Origin: Nannocystis sp.
GTDB lineage: Bacteria; Myxococcota_A; Polyangia; Nannocystales; Nannocystaceae
Length of the DNA: 64,000 bases
Assembly: GCF_016714285.1 (NCBI RefSeq)
Contig: NZ_JADJNN010000039.1
Coordinates: 1-64,000 of the forward strand
Direction: 5' to 3'
A model generated the notes under the pieces. The model saw nothing but the letters and a program-made list of their open reading frames with translations. It had not been told where the DNA came from and searched no databases. A program made the position numbers and the translations under genes. Of the stretch, positions 45,104-56,079 are shown piece after piece; the first letter of the stretch is position 1; every line of letters begins with the position of its first letter.

Positions 45104-45120
45104 TGGGAGCGACAATTGCT
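45104..45120 (+). promoter_or_regulatory. Possible sigma-54 promoter
   Basis: TGGGAGCGACAATTGCT has GG (45106-45107) and GC (45118-45119) with the required 10-base spacing and TTGCT at -12. The start would be only about 6 bases before the ATG at 45137, overlapping the ribosome site, which weakens the call. Confidence 0.3.
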
Positions 45121-45136
45121 TCCCGCCGGAGCCGCC

Positions 45137-46555
<1,419 letters not shown>

Positions 46556-46574
46556 CGAACGCACCCGAGCGACG

Positions 46575-47639
46575 ATGGAAGCCCTCTTCAAACAATACTT
46601 CTGGATCGTCAAGGGGCTGGGTCTCGGCATCACCGCGGCCCTCGCCGCCTCCGTCATCACCACCTACGTCGGCACCTCGTACATCTACGAGGACCAGGCC
46701 GCCGACGCCGAGGCCACCGGCGACACCGGCGACAGCGAGGGCGACGACGAGGACGACGAGGACAAGCCGCTCGTCAGCAATTTCGGCGGCGCCGGCAGCC
46801 AGTCCACGACCCGCAGCTCCGGCGGTGGCGACCGCAGCAAGCTCATCAGCACCGTGCTCTCGCGCAACCTGTTCTGCCCGACCTGCGCCAAGGTCGAGGC
46901 CCCCCCCGACACCTCCGCCGGTCCCACCATCGACCCGATCACCGGCCAGCCCGAGAACATCAGCGGCGGGCCGCAGCCCGGCGAGGTCCCGAGCACGCTG
47001 CCGCTGCGCCTGGTTGCGACCATGGAGGCCAGCGACCGCCAGTTCTCGTGGGCCACGCTGCGCGACGAGGAGACGGGCGGCGCGGGCCCCTACTGGCCTG
47101 GCGACCGGATCTACGCCGGCGCCGTCCTCGTCTCCGTCGAACGTCGCCTCGTGCACGTGCGCAACGGCAGCCAGCTGCAATACATCGAGCTCGGCGTGGA
47201 GCCGCCCAAGGGCGCCGCCAAGCCGGTCGCCGAGAAGGTCAAGAAGAAGGACGAGGACGACGCGCCCAAGTCGGGCAGCGCCATCGATGGCGCCGAGAAC
47301 GCGATCAAGTGTGACAGCGAGAACTCCTGCACCATCGATCGCACCTGGCTCGAGGGCGTGCTGTCCAACCCGCTGGCGCTCACGAAGCAGGCCCGCATGA
47401 TGCCCTCGGTCAAGGACGGCGAGACCCGCGGCTTCAAGTTCTACGGCATCCGTCCTGGCAGCCTCCCCAAGCTCCTCAACATCAAGAACGGCGACCTGAT
47501 CACCTCGGTCAATGGCACCGACCTCAAGTCGGTCGACGGCGCCATGTCCCTGTACACCAAGCTGCGTCGGGCCTCGAACCTGCAGATCACGATCGAGCGC
47601 AAGGGCGAGACGATCAACAAGGAAATCACCATCCAATGA
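46575..47639 (+). CDS. gspC: Type II secretion protein GspC
   Basis: Encodes 354 residues, longer than the usual 270-300. One N-terminal membrane helix (IVKGLGLGITAALAASVITTYVG) is followed by an acidic Glu/Asp linker. An HR domain follows (LISTVLSRNLFCPTCAKVE through LRLVATMEA). An extra Pro/Lys segment and a C-terminal PDZ domain (FYGIRPGSLPKLLNIKNGDLITSVNG) complete it. GspC links the inner-membrane platform to the secretin and helps choose substrates. Its last 4 bases overlap gspD (ATGA). The insert CDSENSCTIDRTWLEG before the PDZ domain is shared with the lipoprotein at 26995. Confidence 0.95.
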   Translation: MEALFKQYFWIVKGLGLGITAALAASVITTYVGTSYIYEDQAADAEATGDTGDSEGDDEDDEDKPLVSNFGGAGSQSTTRSSGGGDRSKLISTVLSRNLFCPTCAKVEAPPDTSAGPTIDPITGQPENISGGPQPGEVPSTLPLRLVATMEASDRQFSWATLRDEETGGAGPYWPGDRIYAGAVLVSVERRLVHVRNGSQLQYIELGVEPPKGAAKPVAEKVKKKDEDDAPKSGSAIDGAENAIKCDSENSCTIDRTWLEGVLSNPLALTKQARMMPSVKDGETRGFKFYGIRPGSLPKLLNIKNGDLITSVNGTDLKSVDGAMSLYTKLRRASNLQITIERKGETINKEITIQ

Positions 47640-50032
47640 CCACGCGTCTGCCCCTCCGCACCCGCGGCCTCGCTGCCCTGCCCGCATTGTCCATGCTCCT
47701 GCTCGGCGCTCCGATTCCAGCCTACGCCCGCGTGCAGGCGCCCGATGGATCGTCGACCGTGCCGTCCACCGTCGGCACCGCCATGCGAGGCAGCACGCCC
47801 GGCGGCGGCGAGCTCGTCGGCGACGAGAACGCCGGCGGCGTCGGCAGTGGCCCGCTGCCGCACAACACCTGCCGCAAGGCGCCCCGCGGGACCCGCTTCA
47901 CCGTCACCCTACCCAAGGAGACGGAGCTCGAGGATCTCATCAACTGGATGATGACGATCACCTGTCAGAAGTTCATCTGGGACCGCAAGGTGCGCAGCGG
48001 CAAGGTCACGATCATGTCGCCCGAGCCAGTCACCGTGGACGAGGCCTACGCGGCCTTCTACGCCGCCCTGGAGACCATGGGCCTCACCGTTGAGCCCTCC
48101 GGCAAGTACTTCAAGATCGTCGAGACCACCGACGCCAAGAACCGCACCCTCCCGCTCTACGGCGAGGACGCCAACGCCCCCAACAGCGATCGCTTCGTCA
48201 CCCAGCTGATCCGCATCAAGCACGGCGCCACCAAGGATATCAGCGACGTACTCAACCAGCTCAAGAGCAAGCAGGGCAGCGTCGACGTCATCGGCAACCT
48301 CATCATCCTCACCGACAAGGGATCGAGCATTCGCCGCCTCGAGCAGATCGTCGTCGAGCTCGACACCCCGACCGCCAGCGAGAAGATCTTCTTCTACCAG
48401 CTGCAGTTCGCCAAGGCCGAGGAGGTCGCGCAGATCATCCGCGACATCTTCGGCGAGGGCAGCAAGGGCGAGGCGGCCCCGGCCAAGGGCAAGGGCAGCC
48501 GCGGGGGCTCGCCGACCAGCTCCGCGATCAACCGCGTCATCGTCGACGAGCGCTCCGGCACTCTCATTGTCATCACCAATGAGGCCGATTACGTCATCAT
48601 CCGCAAGCTGATCGAGCGCCTCGACGTCAAGCTGCCGGGCGGTGGCGGTCGCATCCACGTCCGCAAGCTCAGGAACGCCGACGCCCAGGAGGTCGCCACT
48701 GTGCTGTCTGCGCTGGCCACCGGCGCCAAGCAGGCCGCCCAGGCCGGTGGCGACAAGAACAAGGCCGCCGCCGGCCCGGTCTCGGCCGATCTGTTCTCTG
48801 GGGACGTCAAGATCACGCCCGATCAGGCCACTCGCTCCCTCGTCATCATCGCCTCGGCCTCCGACTACAAGAATCTCGAGCCCGTGATCGACAAGCTCGA
48901 CATGGAGCGGCGCCAGCTCTACATCGAGATCTATATGCTGGAGATCAGCATCAAGCACAGCACCGACGTCGGCGCCGGCGCCCACTTCGGCGCGGGTTTC
49001 GACGTCAGCGGCCAGACGGCGGTCGCGCTCGTCGGCAGCGCCCCGACCTCGGCCCTCAACTCGCTGATCCTCTCGCCCGAGGCCTTCAAGGGCCTCGCCG
49101 GCGGCCTGGTCGGTCCGCTCATTCCGGGCACTGGCCAGCTGCTCGGCACCGGCCGCGACATCCCCGGCTTCGGCGCCGTCATCCAGGCGCTCCAGAGCAG
49201 CTCCGATGTGAACGTTGTGTCCGAGCCGCACATGTACGCGGCCGACAATCAGGAGGCCACCATTGAGGTCGGTCGCAACGTCCCCACCCAGGGCGCCCTG
49301 TCCTTCGGCGGTGCCGGCGGTGGCAGCGGCCTGGTCCCGCTGCAGTCGATCGAGCGCCAGGACGTCACCCTGCGCATCAAGGTCAAGCCCTACATCAACG
49401 ACGAACGCAACGTGACGATGGACGTCGAGGTCGAGGACCGCGACATCGCCGACACCAGCCCGACCCTCGGCGTCACGACCACGAAGCGTCGCTTCAAGCT
49501 CGACAAGATCGTCGGCCGTGACGGCCAGCCCTTCGTGCTCGGCGGCCTCATCCGTGACCGCGAGAGTGAGACCGTCAACCAGGTCCCCGGGCTCGGCTCG
49601 ATCCCCCTGCTCGGCTGGCTGTTCAAGAGCCGGCAGAAGGCCAAGGAGAAGGTCAACCTGCTGCTCGTCATGGTCCCGCACATCATCGACTCGCCCGACG
49701 ACGTGCGACGGATCCATGAGCGTCGCGACAAGGAGCGCCTCGAGTTCATCGAGCGCGAGACCAACTTCAAGCGCCGCGAGCTGCCGAGCAACGTCAACTA
49801 CCGCAAGAAGGCCGGCCTGCTCGCCTCGATCGACAAGGAGGCCCGCCGCATGGAACAGGAGGAGATTCAGCTGCGTCGCGCCGAGGAGGAGATGCGCCGC
49901 GAGATCATCACGGGCGTGCTGGGTATGAGTCCGCGCCTCGGCGGCGGCGACGACAGCGATGACGGCGGTGGCGGTTCGCAGCCGGCCGTGACCACACCCA
50001 CGCCGCCGCCGGCGGTCCGACGCGAGCCCTGA
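47636..50032 (+). CDS. gspD: Type II secretion secretin GspD
   Basis: Encodes 798 residues. Signal peptide (LAALPALSMLLLGAPIPAYA), a short linker, the N0 domain (FTVTLPKETELEDLINWMM), N1-N3 domains (IRIKHGATKDISDVLNQLKS; YQLQFAKAEEVAQIIRDIFG; HVRKLRNADAQEVATVL) and the secretin core (SSDVNVVSEPHMYAADNQEATIEVG; VLGGLIRDRESETVNQVPGLGSIPLLGWLFKS). A charged helical C-terminal extension of about 130 residues (RRMEQEEIQLRRAEEEMRRE) ends in a Gly/Pro tail. It forms the outer-membrane channel. No gspS pilotin gene is adjacent; the C-terminal extension may be where one binds. Confidence 0.97.
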   Translation: MTTRLPLRTRGLAALPALSMLLLGAPIPAYARVQAPDGSSTVPSTVGTAMRGSTPGGGELVGDENAGGVGSGPLPHNTCRKAPRGTRFTVTLPKETELEDLINWMMTITCQKFIWDRKVRSGKVTIMSPEPVTVDEAYAAFYAALETMGLTVEPSGKYFKIVETTDAKNRTLPLYGEDANAPNSDRFVTQLIRIKHGATKDISDVLNQLKSKQGSVDVIGNLIILTDKGSSIRRLEQIVVELDTPTASEKIFFYQLQFAKAEEVAQIIRDIFGEGSKGEAAPAKGKGSRGGSPTSSAINRVIVDERSGTLIVITNEADYVIIRKLIERLDVKLPGGGGRIHVRKLRNADAQEVATVLSALATGAKQAAQAGGDKNKAAAGPVSADLFSGDVKITPDQATRSLVIIASASDYKNLEPVIDKLDMERRQLYIEIYMLEISIKHSTDVGAGAHFGAGFDVSGQTAVALVGSAPTSALNSLILSPEAFKGLAGGLVGPLIPGTGQLLGTGRDIPGFGAVIQALQSSSDVNVVSEPHMYAADNQEATIEVGRNVPTQGALSFGGAGGGSGLVPLQSIERQDVTLRIKVKPYINDERNVTMDVEVEDRDIADTSPTLGVTTTKRRFKLDKIVGRDGQPFVLGGLIRDRESETVNQVPGLGSIPLLGWLFKSRQKAKEKVNLLLVMVPHIIDSPDDVRRIHERRDKERLEFIERETNFKRRELPSNVNYRKKAGLLASIDKEARRMEQEEIQLRRAEEEMRREIITGVLGMSPRLGGGDDSDDGGGGSQPAVTTPTPPPAVRREP

Positions 50033-50062
50033 GGTCATGCTGAGAGGTCGTCAAACTCTGAG

Positions 50063-51907
50063 ATGGGCCAGCCGATGAACACACAGCAGCAAGTCTCCGC
50101 AGCCCCGAGCTTCGCCGCCGTCGGCGTGCGCCCGCAGGCGCGCCCGCTCGGCGAGCTGTTGATCGCGATGCGGGCGCTGAACGCCGAGGCGCTGGCCGAG
50201 GGCCTCGCGGCCCAGCACCTCGAGGGCGAGCGCATCGGCGAGACCCTGGTCCGCCTCAAGCACTGCAGCGAGTGGGACGTGTGCCGCGCGCTCGCCCAGC
50301 AGTTCGGCCTGCCTGCGCGCGAGAGCATCGAGCTCTCCGAGATCGAGGACGAGTTGGTGGAGCGCCTGCCGATTCAGTACGCCCGCGGCAGCACCGTGCT
50401 GCCCTGGCAGCTGGACCGCCAGTTCGGCGTCATCCGGGCGCTCGCGGCCGATCCGCTGAAGATCCTCGACCTCGACGACCTCTGCGGCGTCTACGAGGCG
50501 CTCGACCTCGAGATCACGCTGATGCCGAAGTCGACCGTGCTCGACCTCATCAACCGCGTGTACGCCCGCCGCACCAAGGACGTCGACCTCGAGAAGAAAG
50601 ACGAGGAGTACGCCGAGGAGGACGAGGACATCCTGCACGCCTCCGCCGAGGACGCGCCGATCATCCGCTTCGTCAACAGCCTGATCTTCAACGCGGCCAA
50701 GGAGAAGGCGAGCGACATCCACATCGAGCCCGGCGACAAGGAGATCATCGTCCGTAACCGCGTCGACGGCCAGCTGCACGAGGTCAAGAAGGCGCCCAAG
50801 GCCCACCTCCCCAGCATCATCGCCCGCGTCAAGATCATGGCCGGCCTCAACATCGCCGAGAAGCGCCTGCCACAGGACGGCCGTATTCGCCGCAAGATCG
50901 CCGGCAAGGAGGTCGACATGCGCGTCGCCACCGTGCCCACGGCGCACGGCGAGCGCGTCACGATCCGCCTCCTCGACAAGTCGGCGGTCATGCTGAACCT
51001 CGATAGCATCGGCATCGCCCCCGACCACCTGCGGCTCATCCGCAGCGTTATTCATCGTCCGCACGGCATCTTCCTCGTCACCGGCCCCACCGGTTCGGGC
51101 AAGACCACCACGCTCTATTCAGCGTTGTCCGAGATCAACACGCCAGACCTCAACATCCTGACTGTCGAGGATCCGGTCGAGTACCAGCTCGCCGGCATCT
51201 CGCAGGTCCAGGTGCAGAGCAAGATCAACCTGACCTTCGCCGCCGGCCTGCGCTCCTTCCTCCGCCACGACCCTGATGTCATCATGGTCGGCGAGATCCG
51301 CGATGTGGAGACAGCGGAGATTGCGATTCAGGCCTCGCTGACCGGCCACCTCGTGCTCTCCACCATCCACACCAACGATTCGGCCACCGGCATCACACGC
51401 CTCGTCGATATGGGCGTGCAGCCGTTCCTGGTCGCCTCCTCGTTGGTCGCATTGCAGGCGCAGCGCCTGGTGCGGCGCGTCTGCGTGCACTGCTGCGAGG
51501 CCTATCGCCCCACCGCGGCCGAGCTCGAGGATGTCGGCATCGACGCCGACCGCTTCTTCCTCGGCCAGGAGGCGCTGAAGGTGCCGGTGCGCGAGGAGGA
51601 CGGCACGGTCATCCCGCTCGTGGCGCCGGCGGGCCGCACCCTGCCCCCGCGGGGCCACGTCTATCGCACCGTCGGCTGCGAGAAGTGTCACGGCACTGGC
51701 TACGCCGGCCGCACCGGGCTCTACGAGGTCCTGATGATCACCGAGGATATCCGCCGACTCGCCATCCGCAACGCCGATTCCGGTCAGATCAAGGCGGCGG
51801 CGCTGGCCCAGGGCATGCGCACGCTGCGTGATGACGGCGCCCACAAGGTGCTGTGCGGCGTCACCACCCTCGAGGAAGTCATCGCCGTGACGGCAGAGGA
51901 GAGCTAG
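50063..51907 (+). CDS. gspE: Type II secretion ATPase GspE
   Basis: Encodes 614 residues, longer than the usual 500. The N-terminal domain (LGELLIAMRALNAEALAEGL; LVERLPIQYARGS) docks on GspL. The ATPase domain has Walker A GPTGSGKTTT (341-350), the Asp box (ITLMP to DIHIEP region), Walker B (HDPDVIMVGEIRDVET) and the His box (GHLVLSTIHTNDS). The two CxxC pairs of the zinc subdomain are CVHC and CEKC, separated by an enlarged insert (about 490-535). It powers pseudopilus assembly from the cytoplasm. Confidence 0.97.
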   Translation: MGQPMNTQQQVSAAPSFAAVGVRPQARPLGELLIAMRALNAEALAEGLAAQHLEGERIGETLVRLKHCSEWDVCRALAQQFGLPARESIELSEIEDELVERLPIQYARGSTVLPWQLDRQFGVIRALAADPLKILDLDDLCGVYEALDLEITLMPKSTVLDLINRVYARRTKDVDLEKKDEEYAEEDEDILHASAEDAPIIRFVNSLIFNAAKEKASDIHIEPGDKEIIVRNRVDGQLHEVKKAPKAHLPSIIARVKIMAGLNIAEKRLPQDGRIRRKIAGKEVDMRVATVPTAHGERVTIRLLDKSAVMLNLDSIGIAPDHLRLIRSVIHRPHGIFLVTGPTGSGKTTTLYSALSEINTPDLNILTVEDPVEYQLAGISQVQVQSKINLTFAAGLRSFLRHDPDVIMVGEIRDVETAEIAIQASLTGHLVLSTIHTNDSATGITRLVDMGVQPFLVASSLVALQAQRLVRRVCVHCCEAYRPTAAELEDVGIDADRFFLGQEALKVPVREEDGTVIPLVAPAGRTLPPRGHVYRTVGCEKCHGTGYAGRTGLYEVLMITEDIRRLAIRNADSGQIKAAALAQGMRTLRDDGAHKVLCGVTTLEEVIAVTAEES

Positions 51908-51911
51908 GCCG

Positions 51912-53156
51912 ATGCCAGCGTACGCGTACACGGGCCTCAGCAAGTCGGGAAAGACCGTCAAGGGCATCGAGAACGCCGACAACGTCGCCGCGCTCAAGGG
52001 CAACCTCAAGCGCATCGGCATCTTCCTGACGGCCGTCAGCGAGACCAACGTGAACACGCCCGCGGCCGCCGGGGCGGGCATGAACCGCGAGGTCGACCTC
52101 ACCGCGATCTTCGACCGCATCAGCCAGAAGCTGGTCGCCCGCAACACCCGCCTGCTGGCGACTCTGTTGTGCGCCGGTGTCACCCTGCCGGAGGCGCTAC
52201 AGGCCCTCACCGAGCAGGTCGAGAGCCGCCGCTTCAAGGGCGTGCTGAGCGACGTCGCCAACCGCGTCAACGAGGGTAGCTCGCTGGCCGACGCGGTCGC
52301 ACGCTACCCGGAGGTCTTCCTCCCGCTCTTTGTCAACATGGTCCGCGCCGGCGAGGCCTCGGGCTCGCTGGAGACGGTGCTGCTGCGCATCGCCGACTTC
52401 ATGGATCAGCAGGAGGAGCTCAAGGGCAAGGTCACCTCGGCGATGATCTATCCCATCATCATGACCGTGCTGTCGGGCGGCATCGTCATGATGCTCATGA
52501 TCAACGTGGTCCCGCAGATCACGGACATGTTCGACGGCATGAACGCCGAGCTGCCGTGGAACACCAAGTTCCTGATCTGGATCAGCAACCTCCTGGCTGA
52601 CTATTGGTTCCTGTTCCTGGCGGCTGGGTCGGGCCTGGTGTGGCTGTTTCGTCGCTGGCGCGCCACCGAGATCGGGCGTGCCACCTTCGACACCGTCATC
52701 CTCAAGATCCCGATCGTCGGCGACCTCGCGCGCAAGCTTGCGATCGCCCGCTTCGCCCGCACTCTGGCCACGATGCTCGCCAGCGGCGTACAGCTGCTCC
52801 AGGCCCTCGACATCGTCCGCTCCCTGCTCGGCAACTACGTGCTCGAGAAGGTGGTCGGCACGGCGCGTGACAACATCCGCGAGGGCGAGGGCATCGCCCC
52901 GGCGCTCAAGCGCAGCGGCGAGTTCCCAACCCTCGTGACCCACATGATCGCCGTCGGCGAGCGCTCGGGTCAGCTCGAGCAGATGCTCGTCGACGTCGCC
53001 AACGCCTACGACCGCGAGGTCAACACCGCGCTCACGCGCATGACAGCGATGCTCGAGCCCCTGATGATCGTCGCCATGGGCGGCAGCGTCGGCTTCATCG
53101 TATTCTCCATTATGCAGCCGATCATGATGCTCAACGAGATGGCTGGGCAGCAGTAG
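51912..53156 (+). CDS. gspF: Type II secretion platform protein GspF
   Basis: Encodes 414 residues, normal length. It starts with PAYAYTGLSKSGKTVKG and has two repeated cytoplasmic helical domains (LLATLLCAGVTLPEALQALTEQV; FARTLATMLASGVQLLQALDIV). Three membrane helices include MIYPIIMTVLSGGIVMMLMINVVPQI and the C-terminal IVAMGGSVGFIVFSIMQPIMML. It is the polytopic inner-membrane core that works with GspE. Confidence 0.97.
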   Translation: MPAYAYTGLSKSGKTVKGIENADNVAALKGNLKRIGIFLTAVSETNVNTPAAAGAGMNREVDLTAIFDRISQKLVARNTRLLATLLCAGVTLPEALQALTEQVESRRFKGVLSDVANRVNEGSSLADAVARYPEVFLPLFVNMVRAGEASGSLETVLLRIADFMDQQEELKGKVTSAMIYPIIMTVLSGGIVMMLMINVVPQITDMFDGMNAELPWNTKFLIWISNLLADYWFLFLAAGSGLVWLFRRWRATEIGRATFDTVILKIPIVGDLARKLAIARFARTLATMLASGVQLLQALDIVRSLLGNYVLEKVVGTARDNIREGEGIAPALKRSGEFPTLVTHMIAVGERSGQLEQMLVDVANAYDREVNTALTRMTAMLEPLMIVAMGGSVGFIVFSIMQPIMMLNEMAGQQ

Positions 53157-53185
53157 GACGCCCTCGCAGCAAGCAGGAACAGACC

Positions 53186-53635
53186 ATGACCACCCTCACC
53201 CGCACTCAACTCCTCCAGGCGCTCGCGCGCCGCCGCCGCAGCCGCGGCATGACCCTCATCGAGATCCTCGTCGTGCTGGCGATCATCGGGCTCATCGTCG
53301 GCGGTGTCAGCGTCGTCGCCTTCAACGCCTTCAAGGGCGCCAAGGTCGACACCGCTGCGAACGACGTGATCGGCGTGCAGAAGGCTTCCGAGCAGTACCT
53401 GCTGCAGAAGAACGACAAGTGCCCGAAGAGCATGCAGGACCTCAAGGCCGCCGGTGTGGTCGCACGCGTCCAGAAGGACCCGTGGGGCGAAGAGTTCATC
53501 ATCACCTGCCCGGGCGAGCACGGGCCGGTCGACGTCAGCTCCAACGGCCCTGACAAGAAGCCTGGCGGTGGCGACGACATCGTCAGCTGGGAGTCGGCCA
53601 AGGACAAGGAAGACAAGAAGAAGGACGGCAAGTGA
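53186..53635 (+). CDS. gspG: Major pseudopilin GspG
   Basis: Encodes 149 residues. Basic leader ending SRG, then MTLIEILVVLAIIGLIVGG with Glu at +5 for prepilin peptidase cleavage and methylation. The globular part contains YLLQKNDKCPKSMQDLKAAGVV and KDPWGEEFIITCPGEHGPVDVSS, the Ca-binding loop region of GspG. It forms the body of the periplasmic pseudopilus. The processing peptidase (GspO) is not encoded nearby. Confidence 0.96.
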   Translation: MTTLTRTQLLQALARRRRSRGMTLIEILVVLAIIGLIVGGVSVVAFNAFKGAKVDTAANDVIGVQKASEQYLLQKNDKCPKSMQDLKAAGVVARVQKDPWGEEFIITCPGEHGPVDVSSNGPDKKPGGGDDIVSWESAKDKEDKKKDGK

Positions 53636-53656
53636 TTCGCTAGATCGTAGGTCCGC

Positions 53657-54619
53657 ATGCTCTCACTTTGCGCCCATCAGCTCATCTCCGAACGTCGTCG
53701 CCGCAGCCGCGGCATGACGCTCGTCGAGGTGCTGATCGTGCTCGCCATCAGCGCCCTGCTGATCGGCGGCGTGGCGACCGGCCTCGGCGCCGGGCGCCAG
53801 GCCGAGGTGTCACGCGCGACCAACCAGCTCGCCAACACGATCCGCTTCGCCTTCAACAAGGCTCGTGTCACCGGCAGCTACTACCGCCTCCTTATTAACC
53901 TCGATGACGGCGCGTTCTCCATGCAGCGGGGCGCCGATCGCATGTACCTGCCTGCGACCGATCGTTACGGTCGTATCAAGGTCGTCGATCCCTCGCGCGA
54001 GAAGGAGAGGGACGAGCGCGACCGCCGGGCCGAGGAGAACTACAACCGTTCGATCCAGGCGCGCGTGCTCGCGGCGGTCAAGGGGCCCTCTGGCGGCAAG
54101 AACACGGCCACGCCGATCGGTGCGCCGTCAGGGGCACAGAAGGCCGCACCGGGAGCACCCGGGGCTGGGCCAGCTGGCGCCGCGCCGACCAAGGCGGGCA
54201 CGCCGAGCAAGCCGGCGGCCGGTGGCATCATCGACAAGTACGCGGTGCAGACCAAGGCTGTGCCGCGGCGCAAGCCGCCGATCTTCGGCGCGTTCGACGA
54301 TGACAACAGCCTCTCCGATCTGAAGAAGCCGTTCAAGCTGCCCAAGCAGATCAAGGTCGTCAGCGTTCAGACTGCCGATGACGTGAAGCCGATCGTCAAG
54401 GGCGAGGCGAGCATCTACTTCTTCCCGCAGGGCCACACGCAACTCGCCCATATCCAGATCGAGGAGATCGACAATCCGACGAACGCGTTCACCATCGTCG
54501 TGAAGCCGTTGACCGGCCGCGTGGAGGTCAAGGAGGGCAAGGTCAACTTGACCCTCGCCGACGACCCCACCGCGATTAAGGACGACCTCGGGCGCCGGCA
54601 GTCGCGGAGGAGCTTCTGA
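53657..54619 (+). CDS. gspH: Minor pseudopilin GspH
   Basis: Encodes 320 residues, about twice the usual size. Leader ends SRG before MTLVEVLIVLAISALLIGG with Glu at +5. The first half (QLANTIRFAFNKARVTGSYYRL) is GspH-like. An Ala/Pro/Gly-rich insertion of about 70 residues (130-205) then separates it from a second part (KPFKLPKQIKVVSVQTADD; GEASIYFFPQGHTQLAHIQI), again typical of GspH. Its stop overlaps the gspI start (TGATG). Confidence 0.92.
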   Translation: MLSLCAHQLISERRRRSRGMTLVEVLIVLAISALLIGGVATGLGAGRQAEVSRATNQLANTIRFAFNKARVTGSYYRLLINLDDGAFSMQRGADRMYLPATDRYGRIKVVDPSREKERDERDRRAEENYNRSIQARVLAAVKGPSGGKNTATPIGAPSGAQKAAPGAPGAGPAGAAPTKAGTPSKPAAGGIIDKYAVQTKAVPRRKPPIFGAFDDDNSLSDLKKPFKLPKQIKVVSVQTADDVKPIVKGEASIYFFPQGHTQLAHIQIEEIDNPTNAFTIVVKPLTGRVEVKEGKVNLTLADDPTAIKDDLGRRQSRRSF

Positions 54620-55362
54620 TGCCCGTTGTGTACGGTCGCCACAGGGATCGCGGGCTCACCCTGCTCGAGGTGATGGTGGCGATGGCGATCCTGGCGCTGT
54701 CGATGACGTCGCTGATGGCCTCGCAGATGGCCAGCATCCGCGCTACCCGCTACGCGCAACACGTCACCGCGATCGCCTTCCTGGCCGAGTACCAGCTGAT
54801 CGAGGTCGAGTACGTGATGCGCAAGGAGGGCGGCTGGGTGCTCGAGGACAAGATCTACGAGGGGAACTTCGCCCAGCAGGGCTGGGGCGAGATCCGCTAC
54901 AAGTGCGTGGTCGACTTCCTCGAGATCCCCGACTACAGCAAGCTGCGCGCGGCCAAGGACGACTCCGATCGCGCCAAGCAGGGCGAGAGCAGCGTCTACT
55001 ACAAGTCCGCGGGCGACAAGGCCTTCGGCGCGCTGGCCATGGTCTGGCCGATGATCAAGCAGGCGATCGAGCGATCGATCCGCAAGGTCAAGTGCACCGT
55101 GTTCTGGAAGGACGGCAGCCTGCAGAACGAGTACACGATCTACACCTTCTGGGCCGACCCCGAGAAGCTCAAGACCTTGCCCGGCCTCGGCGGCGAGGCA
55201 AAAGAGGGCGATGAGGGCGGGGACGGTAAGGGCGGCGACGGCAAGGGTGGCGCCGCGGGGAAGCAGGATGCGACCGGCGGCAGCTCAGCTGGCGGCCCGA
55301 TGAGCCCGCCGAGCATGGGCGGCGCGGCAGGCCGGGGCGGGGCGATGGGGGTGCAGCGATGA
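54619..55362 (+). CDS. gspI: Minor pseudopilin GspI
   Basis: Encodes 247 residues. Leader ends DRG before LTLLEVMVAMAILALSMTSL with Glu at +5. The globular domain (AFLAEYQLIEVEYVMRKEGGW; KCTVFWKDGSLQNEYTIYTFW) fits the tip pseudopilin GspI. A Gly/Lys-rich tail of about 55 residues is extra. Overlaps gspJ by 4 bases. Confidence 0.9.
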   Translation: MPVVYGRHRDRGLTLLEVMVAMAILALSMTSLMASQMASIRATRYAQHVTAIAFLAEYQLIEVEYVMRKEGGWVLEDKIYEGNFAQQGWGEIRYKCVVDFLEIPDYSKLRAAKDDSDRAKQGESSVYYKSAGDKAFGALAMVWPMIKQAIERSIRKVKCTVFWKDGSLQNEYTIYTFWADPEKLKTLPGLGGEAKEGDEGGDGKGGDGKGGAAGKQDATGGSSAGGPMSPPSMGGAAGRGGAMGVQR

Positions 55363-56072
55363 CGTCGTCCGCTCGCGCCCTCCGCAGTCGTCGTCGGAGT
55401 CGCGGCCTGACCTTGATCGAGATCCTGGTCGCGGTCGCGGTGATGACGATGATGACCGCGTCGGTGTGGACCAGCTTCCGCTCGACGGCCCAGAGCATGC
55501 GGCACGCGGAGCAGCTGCAGGTCCGCTACGCGCTCATTCGCAACAGCATGAGCCGCATGTCCGCCGAGCTCTCGATGGCCTATCTGTCGTTCAACCGCCC
55601 GCCCGACGAGGACCGCCACTTCACGCTGTTCGACGGCCGCGACCAGTTCACGCTCGACAGCGTCACCTTCTCTTCCTTCTCACACGTCCGCATGCGCAAG
55701 GACGCCAACGAGAGCGACCAGTCGGTGATCCAGTACTTCGTCGATCGCGATCCGCAAAACCCCGGTCGCACCCACCTGTTTCGCCGCGAGACCCGTCGCC
55801 TCACGGGCGACACGCCGGACAAGATGATCGAGCTGTTCCCGGCCTACATCTTCTGCGAGGACATCAAGTCCTTCGACCTGAAGTACTGGGACAACAAGAA
55901 GAACGACTGGGTCGACGAGTGGCGCACCGTAAAGCAGGACATGCAGCCCGATCGCCTGCCCGAGCGCGTCAAGATCACGCTCGGCATCTGGGACGCGACC
56001 AGCGAGCGCGAGATCAAGTACACCGTCCAGACCCTGCTGTTCATGCAGGAGAAGCTCGACTTCTCCAAGTGA
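55359..56072 (+). CDS. gspJ: Minor pseudopilin GspJ
   Basis: Encodes 237 residues. Leader ends SRG before LTLIEILVAVAVMTMMTASVW with Glu at +5. The globular part (VIQYFVDRDPQNPGRTHLFRRE; FDLKYWDNKKNDWVDEW; LPERVKITLGIWD) matches GspJ, which forms the pseudopilus tip with GspI and GspK. Confidence 0.93.
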   Translation: MTSSARALRSRRRSRGLTLIEILVAVAVMTMMTASVWTSFRSTAQSMRHAEQLQVRYALIRNSMSRMSAELSMAYLSFNRPPDEDRHFTLFDGRDQFTLDSVTFSSFSHVRMRKDANESDQSVIQYFVDRDPQNPGRTHLFRRETRRLTGDTPDKMIELFPAYIFCEDIKSFDLKYWDNKKNDWVDEWRTVKQDMQPDRLPERVKITLGIWDATSEREIKYTVQTLLFMQEKLDFSK

Positions 56073-56079
56073 GCCGACC

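Noticed and set aside
47909..50038. 700-codon minus-strand open frame opposite gspD, and similar ones opposite the other gsp genes
   Set aside because: High-GC third-position bias produces long antisense frames; the translations are Asp/Leu/Val/Gly-rich with no domain, whereas the plus-strand genes are clear family members.
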